DNA of 64,000 nucleotides from Enterobacter cancerogenus. Lineage in GTDB: Bacteria; Pseudomonadota; Gammaproteobacteria; Enterobacterales; Enterobacteriaceae. The notes beneath the pieces were generated by a model, which was not told the origin of the DNA, ran no database searches, and saw nothing but the letters and a program-made list of their open reading frames with translations. The stretch is taken from positions 3,968,001-4,032,000 of the forward strand of contig NZ_CP077290.1 of the NCBI RefSeq assembly GCF_019047785.1, given 5' to 3'. A program made the translations under genes and the position numbers. Below are positions 26,248 through 37,700 of the stretch, one piece after another (the first letter of the stretch is position 1; every line of letters starts with the position of its first letter).

Positions 26248-26376
26248 CAGACTCTATGGCTTTCGAGGTGCAGGAAGGCGGTAAGACCGCGGATCCCCGG
26301 GAGCTTACTTCAGTAAGTGACTGGGGTGAACGGGCGCAGCCAACGCACCTGCAACTTGAAAGACGACGAGTATGAT
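26248..26376 (+). repeat. ERIC element between era and recO
   Basis: The central core CCCCGGGAGCTTAC, followed by AGTAAGTGACTGGGGTGA, matches the enterobacterial repetitive intergenic consensus. By alignment to the better-bounded copy at 55307-55434 it spans about 26248-26376, that is, the entire era-recO gap. Its right end carries GTATGATG, so both candidate recO start codons (26372 and 26375) lie in the terminal part of the element. It is transcribed within the rnc-era-recO operon. Confidence 0.9.
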
Positions 26377-27082
26377 GGAAGGTTGGCAGCGTGCCTTTGT
26401 ATTGCATAGTCGTCCCTGGAGCGAAACCAGCCTGATGCTGGACGTCTTCACGGAAGAGTCGGGTCGCGTGCGCCTTGTGGCTAAAGGCGCACGTTCCAAA
26501 CGTTCTAACCTGAAAGGTGCCTTACAGCCTTTCACGCCGCTGCTGGTCCGCTTTGGCGGGCGCGGTGAAGTCAAAACCCTGCGCAGTGCCGAAGCCGTCT
26601 CTCTGGCGCTTCCCCTTTCTGGTATCACGCTGTACAGCGGTCTGTATGTCAACGAGCTTATCTCGCGCGTTCTTGAACATGAGACTCGCTTCTCTGAACT
26701 TTTCTTTGATTACCTGCACTGTATCCAGGCCTTAGCTGGCGCAACCGGCACGCCGGAACCTGCGCTGCGCCGTTTTGAGCTGGCGCTGCTGGGGCATTTG
26801 GGTTACGGCGTCGATTTTCTGCATTGTGCGGGCAGTGGCGACGAGGTGGAAGACAACATGACCTATCGCTATCGCGAGGAAAAAGGCTTTATTGCCAGCA
26901 TCGTGGTCGATAACAGCACCTTTACCGGGCGGCACCTGCGGGCGCTGTATGAGCGGGAGTTCCCGGATGCGGATACCCTGCGTGCGGCAAAACGCTTTAC
27001 CCGAATTGCACTCAAGCCGTATCTTGGTGGCAAGCCCTTAAAGAGCCGCGAATTATTCAGGCAGTTTTTGCCGAAACGTTAA
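26375..27082 (+). CDS. recO: DNA repair protein RecO
   Basis: 235-residue RecFOR-pathway protein that, with RecR, loads RecA on SSB-coated single-stranded DNA. An N-terminal OB-fold (about 1-80, with [13 protein letters not shown]) precedes a helical domain; the family Cys/His metal site is reduced to HCAGSG, as in other enterics. ATG at 26375 matches the E. coli start, with another ATG one codon upstream. The C-terminus ends at LPKR, a few residues shorter than my memory of E. coli (242 residues). Its translation start sits in the end of an ERIC element, which probably supplies its weak GACGAG ribosome site. Confidence 0.95.
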   Translation: MEGWQRAFVLHSRPWSETSLMLDVFTEESGRVRLVAKGARSKRSNLKGALQPFTPLLVRFGGRGEVKTLRSAEAVSLALPLSGITLYSGLYVNELISRVLEHETRFSELFFDYLHCIQALAGATGTPEPALRRFELALLGHLGYGVDFLHCAGSGDEVEDNMTYRYREEKGFIASIVVDNSTFTGRHLRALYEREFPDADTLRAAKRFTRIALKPYLGGKPLKSRELFRQFLPKR

Positions 27083-27090
27083 CGTTTTAC

Positions 27091-27127
27091 CCCTTACCCC
27101 AGCCCTCTCCCGAAGGGTGAGGGGGAA
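27091..27127. repeat. CCCTCTCCC-type palindromic repeat, recO-pdxJ
   Basis: CCCTCTCCC-GAA-GGGTGAGGG forms an imperfect 9-bp hairpin (27103-27123) preceded by CCCTTACCCCAG. The same family of intergenic palindromes occurs at 50723-50749, 52470-52504 and 59763-59850 in this window. It separates recO from pdxJ and may attenuate or stabilise the operon transcript. Confidence 0.75.
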
Positions 27128-27157
27128 AGGAAATGAACCAAAATACCGAGGATTGTC

Positions 27158-27889
27158 ATGGCTGAATTACTGTTAGGCGTCAACATCGATCACATTGCCA
27201 CGCTGCGTAATGCACGCGGGACGGCGTATCCCGATCCGGTTCAGGCGGCGTTTATCGCTGAACAGGCTGGCGCCGACGGTATTACCGTTCACCTGCGTGA
27301 AGATCGCCGCCACATCACCGACCGTGACGTGCGCATTCTGCGTCAAACGCTGGATACCCGCATGAATCTGGAGATGGCCGTCACCGAGGAGATGCTGGCG
27401 ATTGCCTGCGAAACGAAGCCGCATTTCTGCTGCCTGGTGCCCGAAAAGCGTCAGGAAGTGACCACCGAAGGCGGTCTCGACGTGGCGGGCCAGCCTGAGA
27501 AAATGCGCGATGCCTGCAAACGTCTGGCAGATGCCGGTATTCTGGTTTCCCTGTTTATCGATGCCGATGATGCGCAGATCAAAGCGGCGGCGGATGCAGG
27601 CGCCCCGTATATCGAAATTCATACCGGCTGTTATGCCGATGCCAAAAACGATGCCGAGCAGGCGAAAGAGCTGGAGCGCATCGCGAAAGCCGCCACCTAT
27701 GCGGCAAGCCTCGGCCTGAAGGTCAATGCCGGTCACGGGCTGACCTACCACAACGTAAAAGCCATCGCCGCGCTGCCGGAAATGCACGAGCTGAATATCG
27801 GACACGCCATTATTGGCCGTGCGGTGATGAGCGGCCTGAAAGACGCCGTGGCGGAAATGAAGCGCCTGATGCTGGAAGCACGCCAGTAA
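27158..27889 (+). CDS. pdxJ: Pyridoxine 5'-phosphate synthase
   Basis: 243-residue TIM-barrel enzyme joining 1-deoxyxylulose 5-phosphate and 3-amino-2-oxopropyl phosphate to give pyridoxine 5'-phosphate, in the DXP-dependent vitamin B6 pathway. The N-terminal [17 protein letters not shown] and the conserved HLREDRRHI and [11 protein letters not shown] segments are diagnostic. The stop codon overlaps the acpS start by one base, the usual pdxJ-acpS pair. Confidence 0.98.
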   Translation: MAELLLGVNIDHIATLRNARGTAYPDPVQAAFIAEQAGADGITVHLREDRRHITDRDVRILRQTLDTRMNLEMAVTEEMLAIACETKPHFCCLVPEKRQEVTTEGGLDVAGQPEKMRDACKRLADAGILVSLFIDADDAQIKAAADAGAPYIEIHTGCYADAKNDAEQAKELERIAKAATYAASLGLKVNAGHGLTYHNVKAIAALPEMHELNIGHAIIGRAVMSGLKDAVAEMKRLMLEARQ

Positions 27890-28269
27890 TGGCCATTCTG
27901 GGCTTAGGCACCGATATCGTAGAAATCGCCCGCATAGAAGCGGTGATCGCCCGGAGCGGCGATCGCCTGGCAAGACGCGTGCTGAGCGACAACGAATGGG
28001 CCATCTGGGAAGCGCACCAGCAGCCGGTGCGTTTTCTGGCGAAGCGCTTTGCGGTGAAAGAGGCGGCGGCGAAAGCCTTCGGAACCGGCATTCGTAACGG
28101 GCTGGCGTTTAATCAGTTCGAAGTTTTCAATGATGAACTGGGGAAACCGCGCCTGCGCTTATGGGGCGAGGCGCAAAAGCTGGCGGAAAAACTCGGCGTA
28201 GCGCATATGCACGTCACGCTGGCCGATGAACGCCACTACGCCTGCGCGACGGTCATCATCGAAAGTTAA
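27889..28269 (+). CDS. acpS: Holo-[acyl-carrier-protein] synthase
   Basis: 126-residue phosphopantetheinyl transferase that attaches 4'-phosphopantetheine from CoA to the Ser of acyl carrier protein. The Mg-binding Asp9 lies in [14 protein letters not shown], and the second motif is [18 protein letters not shown]. It ends convergently with yfhL, the two stops overlapping by 4 nt. Confidence 0.97.
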   Translation: MAILGLGTDIVEIARIEAVIARSGDRLARRVLSDNEWAIWEAHQQPVRFLAKRFAVKEAAAKAFGTGIRNGLAFNQFEVFNDELGKPRLRLWGEAQKLAEKLGVAHMHVTLADERHYACATVIIES

Positions 28270-28526
28270 AGTTTGTCCGCGTGGTGCATCATGACAAACT
28301 TGTCCCACAGCTGCTCTTCGCTCTCAGCGTGTGCCGGATCTTTAAGAATGGTATTGGGGATAGGGCACACCTTCTGACAGGTCGGCGTCTCGTAGTGGCC
28401 GATGCATTCGGTGCAGCGGTCGCTGTTAATCTCATAAATGCTCTCACCCATCGAAATGGCCTCGTTCGGGCATTCGGGTTCGCACATATCGCAATTGATG
28501 CATTTTTTGGTGATTAACAGCGCCAT
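28266..28526 (-). CDS. yfhL: 2[4Fe-4S] ferredoxin YfhL
   Basis: 86-residue ferredoxin with two cluster motifs: [12 protein letters not shown] near the N-terminus and the Alvin-type [18 protein letters not shown] with the longer loop between the second and third Cys. In E. coli the protein is linked to the tRNA hydroxylation enzyme TrhP/YegQ system and to low-potential electron transfer. Convergent with acpS, downstream of yfhH on the same strand. Confidence 0.95.
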   Translation of the reverse strand: MALLITKKCINCDMCEPECPNEAISMGESIYEINSDRCTECIGHYETPTCQKVCPIPNTILKDPAHAESEEQLWDKFVMMHHADKL

Positions 28527-28582
28527 CGGGAAATTCTCAGAAACAACACAAACAGGGCGGGCATTATACGCTCATTCTCTGT

Positions 28583-29431
28583 TCAAACCAGTTTTTTTAC
28601 CAGCGCCTCGCTGTGGCGGATCCGCTCCGGCGCATGCTCAAGATCCTGCTGAACGAGAGCCATAAACAGCAGATCCGTCAGCATCATCTGGGCGCTGGTG
28701 GAGGAGATGGCTGCGCTGCGCGTGGCCTGTTCTTCGGCGATGGTATACAGACAGCGTGTCGCACGCTGTTGCAGCGCGTTAGGGGTGAAACCGGTGATAG
28801 CCAAAATTTTGCCACCCACGCGCAGCGTTTCATCCGTCGCCATATTGATCTCCCGGCGTTCGCCGGAATAGGAGATCGCCAGCAGCACGTCTTCAGGATC
28901 CATTGCCTGGACCGTCGCCAGCAGGGCATGCATATCCTGCTCAACAATGGCGTTAAGACCGATTTTTGTCAGCTTCCAGCCAAAGTTACGCGCCACAAGC
29001 CCGGACGCGCCAATCCCGGTCAAAATAATGCGCCGCGCGTTACGCAGCATCGCGACGCTATCCAGCAGCTTCTCTTCGGTGTTGACGTCGAGCGTCGCAT
29101 GCATGGCCGCGACCTTCTCTTTAATCAGCTTTTCGCCCACCAGGCGCATCGGATCGTCGCCGCGGATCTGGTTATGCACCGGCATCGACTGCGGGTTCGG
29201 GTTACTGACCAGCGCTTCGCTGAGCGCCAGTTTCAGCGCCGGGAAGCCTTTAAAACCAATCTTCTGGGCAAATTTCACCACGCTGGACTGGCTTACCCCC
29301 GCCTCGCTCGCCAGCTGCTGCGAGCTAAGATGGCGCGCCCGATCGGGCTGGGACAGTAGAAAGTCCGCGAGCTTCTTATCGCTCTGGGCAAAGCCCGCGT
29401 AACGCTGGCGAATGCGAATTAAACAGTTCAT
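28583..29431 (-). CDS. yfhH: MurR/RpiR-family regulator YfhH
   Basis: 282-residue regulator with an N-terminal RpiR helix-turn-helix (LASEAGVSQSSVVKFAQKIGFKGFP, about residues 41-65) and a C-terminal SIS sugar-phosphate-binding domain (ILTGIGASGLVARNF; AISYSGERREI). Same length as E. coli YfhH, which is an orphan there. Here it is divergent from a murQ-murP pair, with inverted repeats in the shared promoter region, so it is probably the N-acetylmuramate 6-phosphate-responsive repressor of that pair. The effector is inferred, not shown. Confidence 0.9.
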   Translation of the reverse strand: MNCLIRIRQRYAGFAQSDKKLADFLLSQPDRARHLSSQQLASEAGVSQSSVVKFAQKIGFKGFPALKLALSEALVSNPNPQSMPVHNQIRGDDPMRLVGEKLIKEKVAAMHATLDVNTEEKLLDSVAMLRNARRIILTGIGASGLVARNFGWKLTKIGLNAIVEQDMHALLATVQAMDPEDVLLAISYSGERREINMATDETLRVGGKILAITGFTPNALQQRATRCLYTIAEEQATRSAAISSTSAQMMLTDLLFMALVQQDLEHAPERIRHSEALVKKLV

Positions 29432-29489
29432 ACGATCTCCTGGCGAAAATGTGATTGCCTGCGCAAATACGGATTTTGCTCGCCTGAAT

Positions 29490-29535
29490 GAATTTTATAT
29501 TCCATTATAGTGTGATTATTATGAATTAAAAATTC
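29490..29535. promoter_or_regulatory. Paired inverted repeats in the yfhH-murQ promoter region
   Basis: Two AT-rich palindromes, GAATTTTATATTC (29490-29502) and GAATTAAAAATTC (29523-29535), start 33 bp apart, about three helical turns. A TATAGT -10-like box (29506-29511) lies between them, facing murQ. The arrangement suits a dimeric RpiR-type repressor binding on both sides of the promoter. This is inference from symmetry and position. Confidence 0.5.
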
Positions 29536-29549
29536 TTGAGGTACAAAAG

Positions 29550-30446
29550 ATGAATCTTGGCTCACTTGTTTCTGAAACGCGCAACCCGCAAACCATGGAT
29601 CTGGATGCGCTCTCCACGCTGGAACTGGTTAACCGTTTTAATCAGCAGGATACGCTGGTCGCGCTGGCGGTGAAAGAGACATTACCAGAGGTCGCGAAGG
29701 CGGTCGATGCGGCAGCGGCCGCGCTGAAAGCCGGTGGACGCATTATTTACATGGGCGCAGGCACCAGCGGACGTCTCGGTGTGCTGGACGCGTCTGAATG
29801 CCCGCCGACCTTTGGCGTACCGCATGGCCTGGTGGTGGGGTTGATCGCCGGTGGTCCTGGCGCGTTGCTTAAGGCGGTAGAAGGGGCGGAAGACAGCAAA
29901 CAGCTGGGTGAGGATGACCTGAAGGCGCTGAACCTGACCGCGCAGGATCTGGTGGTGGGCTTGGCAGCCTCGGGGCGCACGCCGTACGTCATTGGCGGCC
30001 TCGAGTACGCCAGGCAGACCGGGTGCACCACGGTGGCTATCTCCTGCAACCCCGGCTCCCCGATTGCGCAGGTGGCAGATATTGCTATCTCGCCGGTCGT
30101 CGGGCCTGAAGCGCTTACCGGCTCCACGCGGCTGAAGTCCGGAACCGCACAAAAACTGGTACTGAATATGATCTCTACCGGCGCGATGGTGAAATTTGGC
30201 AAGGTTTACCAGAACCTGATGGTGGATATGAAGGCCACCAACGTGAAGCTGGTGGACAGAGCGTGTCGCATGGTGGTGGAAGCCACAGGGATAAGCCGCG
30301 AGGAGGCGGAAAAGGTACTCAAGCAGACGGACTACGATGTGAAACCGGCCATCCTGATGATATTAAGCGGGCTGGATGCAGCCGCCGCACGAGCCAGCCT
30401 TGAAAGGCATCAAGGCTTCCTGCGGGCGGCATTAGAAAACGTATAA
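29550..30446 (+). CDS. murQ: N-acetylmuramic acid 6-phosphate etherase
   Basis: 298-residue SIS-domain lyase that splits the lactyl ether of MurNAc 6-phosphate, giving GlcNAc 6-phosphate and D-lactate in cell-wall sugar recycling. The catalytic acids Glu83 ([12 protein letters not shown]) and Glu114 (VEGAEDS) match E. coli MurQ in position, and GAGTSGRLG forms the sugar-phosphate site. A C-terminal helical lid follows. Clear differences from the yfeU-encoded MurQ of E. coli suggest a distinct subgroup. Followed by its PTS permease after 9 nt. E. coli lacks this gene between yfhH and pgpC. Confidence 0.95.
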   Translation: MNLGSLVSETRNPQTMDLDALSTLELVNRFNQQDTLVALAVKETLPEVAKAVDAAAAALKAGGRIIYMGAGTSGRLGVLDASECPPTFGVPHGLVVGLIAGGPGALLKAVEGAEDSKQLGEDDLKALNLTAQDLVVGLAASGRTPYVIGGLEYARQTGCTTVAISCNPGSPIAQVADIAISPVVGPEALTGSTRLKSGTAQKLVLNMISTGAMVKFGKVYQNLMVDMKATNVKLVDRACRMVVEATGISREEAEKVLKQTDYDVKPAILMILSGLDAAAARASLERHQGFLRAALENV

Positions 30447-30455
30447 GAGGCGTGT

Positions 30456-31817
30456 ATGGAAAAAACAGCAGCGCTCGCCGGCGACATCCTGAAGGGAATC
30501 GGTGGGGAAAAAAATATACAGCGTCTGGAAAACTGCATGACGCGCGTGCGCGTCGAGGTGCATGACGATGAGCAGCTCGACATTATGCGTCTTAAGCAGC
30601 TTCCTGGCGTCAGCGGCTACGTCAAGCAGGGGCAACAGCATCAGCTGATCGTCGGGCCGGGAAAAGCGGCACAGGTGGTTGATGCCATGCGTGCGCAAAT
30701 GGGCGGTGAGGCGACAGCGACAGTTAACGATGCCGAGCGTACCAAAGCGCAGGCGAAAGCCAAATACAAAGCCCCGATGAGCGATGCGCTGCGCCAGCTG
30801 GCAAACGTCTTTATTCCCCTGATCCCGGCGTTTATTGCCTCCGGCTTAATCACGGGGATCATTAATATCCTCAAGCGTCCGGACATCGTGGGTGATTTCG
30901 CCACCCACTATCCGAACCTGCTGGGCATTCTGGGGATCTTCGGCAGCGCCGTGTTTGCCATCATGAGCATTCTGGTCGGGGTCAACACTGCGAAGGTGTT
31001 TGGCGGCTCGATGGCCATGGGCGGCGTGATGGCGGGCATTTTGTCCAGCCCGCAGCTGGCGCAGATCACGCTGTTTGGTGAGGCACTTCAGCCAGGCCGG
31101 GGCGGCGTCATTGCCGTGCTGCTGGTGGTCATCCTGATGTGCTGGATTGAGAAAAGACTGCGCGCCCTGCTGCCGGGCTCGCTTGAGCTTATCCTCAATC
31201 CGCTGCTGACGACGCTTATCGCAGGCGGAATCGCCATCGTTGCGCTGCAGCCGCTGGGGGGATGGATCTCCGAGGCGATTGCGCACGGTGCCTCTCTGGC
31301 TATCGATCGCGGCGGCTTGCTGGTCGGCGCGGTGTTGTCGGGGACGTTCCTGCCGCTGGTACTGACCGGTCTGCATCAGGGGCTGGTACCGATCCACGTC
31401 GAACTGGTACAGGCGCACGGGTATAACGCGTTGCTGCCGATTCTCTCTATGGCCGGGGTGGGTCAGGTGGGCGCGGCCCTCGCGGTACTGATGAAAACCC
31501 GCAATGCGCGGCTGAAAAAAGTGATCAAAGGCGCGATGCCGGTCGGATTACTCGGCATCGGTGAGCCATTAATTTTCGGCGTGACGCTGCCATTGGGTAA
31601 GCCCTTTCTTGCCGCCTGTCTGGGCGGTGCGGTAGGTGGGGCGCTGATTAGCTACTGGAAAGTGGCGACCGTGATTACCTTTGGGCTGTCGGGTTTACCG
31701 CTGGCATTAACGATCGTCACCGGAAAAGTCATGCTCTATCTGTTAGGCTATTTGGTAACGGTAATTGCAGGTTTCCTGTTTACCTGGCTATTAGGATTCA
31801 ACGACCCAGAGGAGTAA
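30456..31817 (+). CDS. murP: PTS EIIBC permease, probably for N-acetylmuramic acid
   Basis: 453-residue phosphotransferase permease. The N-terminal EIIB domain (about 1-85) has the phosphocysteine Cys27 in ENCMTRVRV; the EIIC domain follows with about ten membrane segments and a GEPLIFGV motif. No EIIA domain is present or nearby, so, like MurP, it would depend on EIIA-Glc. Specificity for MurNAc is inferred from the preceding murQ; the product would be MurNAc 6-phosphate. Other beta-glucoside-family substrates cannot be excluded. pgpC begins 3 nt after its stop. Confidence 0.88.
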   Translation: MEKTAALAGDILKGIGGEKNIQRLENCMTRVRVEVHDDEQLDIMRLKQLPGVSGYVKQGQQHQLIVGPGKAAQVVDAMRAQMGGEATATVNDAERTKAQAKAKYKAPMSDALRQLANVFIPLIPAFIASGLITGIINILKRPDIVGDFATHYPNLLGILGIFGSAVFAIMSILVGVNTAKVFGGSMAMGGVMAGILSSPQLAQITLFGEALQPGRGGVIAVLLVVILMCWIEKRLRALLPGSLELILNPLLTTLIAGGIAIVALQPLGGWISEAIAHGASLAIDRGGLLVGAVLSGTFLPLVLTGLHQGLVPIHVELVQAHGYNALLPILSMAGVGQVGAALAVLMKTRNARLKKVIKGAMPVGLLGIGEPLIFGVTLPLGKPFLAACLGGAVGGALISYWKVATVITFGLSGLPLALTIVTGKVMLYLLGYLVTVIAGFLFTWLLGFNDPEE

Positions 31818-31820
31818 GGT

Positions 31821-32456
31821 TTGGCAAATCACGAGCGTCGCGTTGTCTTTTTCGACCTGGACGGAACGCTGCACCAGCAGGATATGTTCGGCACGTTTAT
31901 GCGCTACCTGCTGCGGCGTCAGCCTGTGAATGCGTTGCTCGTCTTACCGCTCTTACCCGTCATTGGCATTGCGCTGCTGGTGAAAGGCCGTGCCGCGCGA
32001 TGGCCAATGAGCCTGCTGCTGTGGGGCTGCACGTTCGGCCACAGCGATGCGCGGCTTAAACAGCTCGAACAGGATTTTGTGCACTGGTTTCGCGGTCATG
32101 TGACCGCGTTTCCCGTAGTTCAGGAAAGGCTCACTCAGTATCTCGATGCCAATGACGCCGATATCTGGTTGATTACCGGCTCGCCGCAGCCGCTGGTTGA
32201 GCAGGTTTACGTTGATACCCCGTGGCTACCGCGCGTCAATCTCATCGCCACGCAGATCTCAAGAGGATATGGTGGCTGGGTGCTCACCCTGCGCTGCCTC
32301 GGGCACGAAAAAGTCGTCCAGCTTGAAAAGCGCATCGGTACGCCGCTGCGTCTTTACAGCGGCTACAGCGACAGCAAACAGGACAACCCGCTTCTCTACT
32401 TTTGCCAGCACCGCTGGCGCGTCACGCCGTCAGGTGAACTCCAGCAACTCGAATAG
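31821..32456 (+). CDS. pgpC: Phosphatidylglycerophosphatase C
   Basis: 211-residue HAD-superfamily membrane phosphatase, one of three enzymes converting phosphatidylglycerol phosphate to phosphatidylglycerol. The HAD motif DLDGT is at residues 12-16 (nucleophile Asp12), and a hydrophobic stretch ALLVLPLLPVIGIALLV anchors it. The start is TTG at 31821, with AGGAG inside the end of murP, so it is coupled to the PTS gene here. In E. coli it directly neighbours yfhH; here murQ-murP lie between. Confidence 0.93.
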   Translation: MANHERRVVFFDLDGTLHQQDMFGTFMRYLLRRQPVNALLVLPLLPVIGIALLVKGRAARWPMSLLLWGCTFGHSDARLKQLEQDFVHWFRGHVTAFPVVQERLTQYLDANDADIWLITGSPQPLVEQVYVDTPWLPRVNLIATQISRGYGGWVLTLRCLGHEKVVQLEKRIGTPLRLYSGYSDSKQDNPLLYFCQHRWRVTPSGELQQLE

Positions 32457-32510
32457 TCTTCTTGAGAGCGGGTGTGTATAATGCCGCCCGCTTTTAGACA
32501 GGAGTATTAA

Positions 32511-34458
<1,948 letters not shown>

Positions 34459-34623
34459 TTAGTTAATTCTCTGCGACGCCGGTTGCCTCAGTATGCTGTA
34501 GCCATAGTAAGAATAAGGATTGCCATTGGATGAGCGGCATTTTGCGTAAACCCGCGCCAGTTGGCAACCCATTAGAGAAAGAGGCCACATCTATTGTTAA
34601 ACGTAAACGCTGATTTTATTTCG

Positions 34624-34662
34624 ACGCAAACGGTTTCGTCGGCGCTCAGGATTCTCTATAAT
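34624..34662 (+). promoter_or_regulatory. purL promoter with PurR operator
   Basis: ACGCAAACGGTTTCGT at 34624-34639 differs from the PurR consensus ACGCAAACGTTTTCGT at one position. A TATAAT -10 box follows at 34657-34662, with the operator overlapping the -35 region, so PurR-hypoxanthine would block initiation. The mltF promoter must lie in the remaining 34459-34620 stretch, where I see no gene. Confidence 0.9.
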
Positions 34663-34724
34663 GACGCCCGTTTTCCCCCTTGCGCACACTGAAAGCGCCC
34701 CGGCGCTTCGAAGACGAGAGACTT

Positions 34725-37700
34725 ATGATGGAAATTCTGCGTGGTTCGCCTGCACTGTCTGCCTTCCGTATCAACAAACTGCTGGCACGCTTTCAGGCAG
34801 CCAACCTTCCGGTAAGCAATATTTACGCTGAGTATGTCCATTTTGCTGATCTGAACGCCCCCCTGAACACAGAAGAGCGCGAGCAGCTGGAACGCCTGCT
34901 CAAGTATGGTCCAAGCCTGAGTAGCCACACGCCAACCGGCACACTGATCCTTGCTACCCCGCGTCCGGGCACCATCTCCCCCTGGTCTTCTAAAGCCACC
35001 GACATCGCTCACAACTGCGGTCTGAACCAGATTAACCGTCTGGAACGCGGTGTGGCGTACTATGTTGAAGCCTCTACCCTGACTGCGGAACAGTGGCAGA
35101 CCGTAGCCGCTGAACTGCACGATCGCATGATGGAGAGCGTATTTACCTCTCTGGACGACGCGCAGAAGCTGTTCTCCCATCACCAGCCTGCGCCAGTGCA
35201 GAGCGTGGATCTGCTGGGGCAGGGCCGTCAGGCGCTGATTGACGCCAACCTGCGTCTCGGCCTGGCGCTGGCGGAAGACGAAATCGACTACCTGCACGAT
35301 GCCTTTGTGAAGTTGAACCGCAACCCGAACGACATCGAGCTGTATATGTTCGCGCAGGCCAACTCTGAGCACTGCCGCCACAAGATTTTCAACGCCGACT
35401 GGATTATTGACGGCGAACAGCAGCCGAAGTCGCTGTTCAAAATGATTAAAAACACCATGGAGCACACCCCTGACCACGTACTGTCTGCCTATAAAGACAA
35501 TGCCGCGGTGATGGAAGGCTCTGAGGTGGGCCGCTTCTTCGCCGATCGCGAAGCAGGGCGCTACGATTTCCATCAGGAACCTGCGCATATCCTGATGAAG
35601 GTAGAAACGCACAACCACCCGACGGCGATCTCTCCGTGGCCGGGCGCGGCAACGGGGTCCGGCGGTGAAATCCGTGACGAAGGCGCAACGGGCCGCGGTG
35701 CAAAACCGAAGGCGGGTCTGGTGGGCTTCTCGGTCTCTAACCTGCGTATTCCGGGCTTTGAACAGCCGTGGGAAGAAGACTTCGGCAAGCCGGAGCGCAT
35801 CGTGACCGCGCTGGATATCATGACCGAAGGTCCGCTGGGCGGCGCGGCGTTTAACAACGAGTTTGGTCGTCCCGCGCTGAACGGCTATTTCCGTACCTAT
35901 GAAGAGAAGGTGGACAGCCACAACGGCGAAGAGCTGCGCGGCTACCACAAGCCGATCATGCTGGCAGGCGGGATCGGTAACATTCGCGCCGATCACGTTC
36001 AGAAAGGTGAGATCGTGGTGGGCGCGAAGCTGATCGTCCTCGGCGGCCCGTCAATGAACATCGGTCTGGGCGGCGGGGCTGCTTCCTCAATGGCCTCCGG
36101 CCAGTCTGACGCCGATCTCGATTTCGCCTCCGTGCAGCGTGATAACCCTGAAATGGAGCGCCGCTGTCAGGAAGTGATCGACCGCTGCTGGCAGTTGGGC
36201 GACGCTAACCCGATCCTCTTTATTCACGACGTGGGCGCAGGCGGTCTGTCTAACGCCATGCCGGAGCTGGTGAGCGACGGCGGACGCGGCGGGCGCTTTA
36301 ACCTGCGCGACATTCTGAACGATGAGCCAGGCATGAGCCCGCTGGAAATCTGGTGTAACGAATCCCAGGAGCGCTACGTGCTGGCTGTTGCCGCCGACCA
36401 GTTGCCGCTGTTTGACGAGCTGTGCCGCCGCGAGCGCGCCCCGTATGCCGTCATCGGTGAAGCGACGGAAGAACAGCACCTGAGCCTGAACGACACCCAC
36501 TTCGATAATCAGCCTATCGATCTGCCGCTGGACGTGCTGCTCGGCAAAACGCCAAAAATGACCCGCGATGTCCAGACCCGTAAAGCCGCGGGTAAGGCGC
36601 TGGATCGTCAGGCAATCACCGTGGCTGACGCGGTCAACCGCGTGCTGCACCTGCCTGCCGTCGCGGAGAAGACGTTCCTGGTGACCATTGGCGACCGTAC
36701 CGTCACCGGCATGGTGGCGCGTGACCAGATGGTTGGCCCGTGGCAGATCCCGGTGGCGAACTGTGCCGTAACCACCGCGAGCCTCGACAGCTACTACGGC
36801 GAAGCGATGGCGCTGGGTGAACGTACGCCGGTGGCGCTGCTGGACTTCGCCGCCTCTGCCCGTCTGGCGGTCGGTGAAGCGCTGACCAACATCGCCGCGA
36901 CGCAGATCGGTGATATCAAACGGATCAAACTCTCCGCGAACTGGATGGCCGCAGCCGGACACCCGGGAGAAGATGCTGGCCTGTACGAAGCCGTGAAAGC
37001 GGTGGGTGAGGAATTGTGTCCTGCGCTTGGCCTGACCATTCCGGTGGGTAAAGACTCTATGTCGATGAAAACCCGCTGGCAGGAAGGCAACGAGCAGCGC
37101 GAGATGACCTCCCCGCTGTCGCTGGTGATTACCGCCTTTGCCCGCGTGGAAGACGTGCGTCATACCGTGACGCCACAGCTCTCTACCGAAGACAACGCCC
37201 TGCTGCTGATTGACCTCGGCAAAGGGCATAACGCGCTCGGTGCGACCGCGCTGGCGCAGGTATATCGTCAACTCGGCGACAAGCCGGCAGACGTGCGCGA
37301 CGTCGCTCAGTTAAAAGGCTTCTACGACGCGATTCAGGCGCTGGTGGCGCAGCGTAAGCTGCTGGCCTACCACGACCGCTCTGATGGCGGCCTGCTGGTC
37401 ACCCTGGCCGAGATGGCCTTCACCGGCCACTGCGGCGTTGAGGCGAACATCGCCTCGCTGGGGGATGACCGTCTGGCGGCGCTGTTCAATGAAGAGCTGG
37501 GCGCGGTGATTCAGGTGCGTGCGGCGGATCGCGACGCGGTCGACGCTGTTCTGGCGCAGCACGGTCTGGCTGACTGCGTGCATTATCTGGGTAAAGCCGT
37601 TCAGGGTGACCGCTTCGTGATTGAAGCAGACGGCCACGTGGTGTTCAGCGAAAGCCGTACCACGCTGCGTATGTGGTGGGCTGAAACCACCTGGCAGATG

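Noticed and set aside
28266..28269. Room for a shoB/ohsC type I toxin-antitoxin pair near yfhL, as I recall from E. coli
   Set aside because: acpS and yfhL overlap by 4 nt here, and no small hydrophobic ORF is seen around them.
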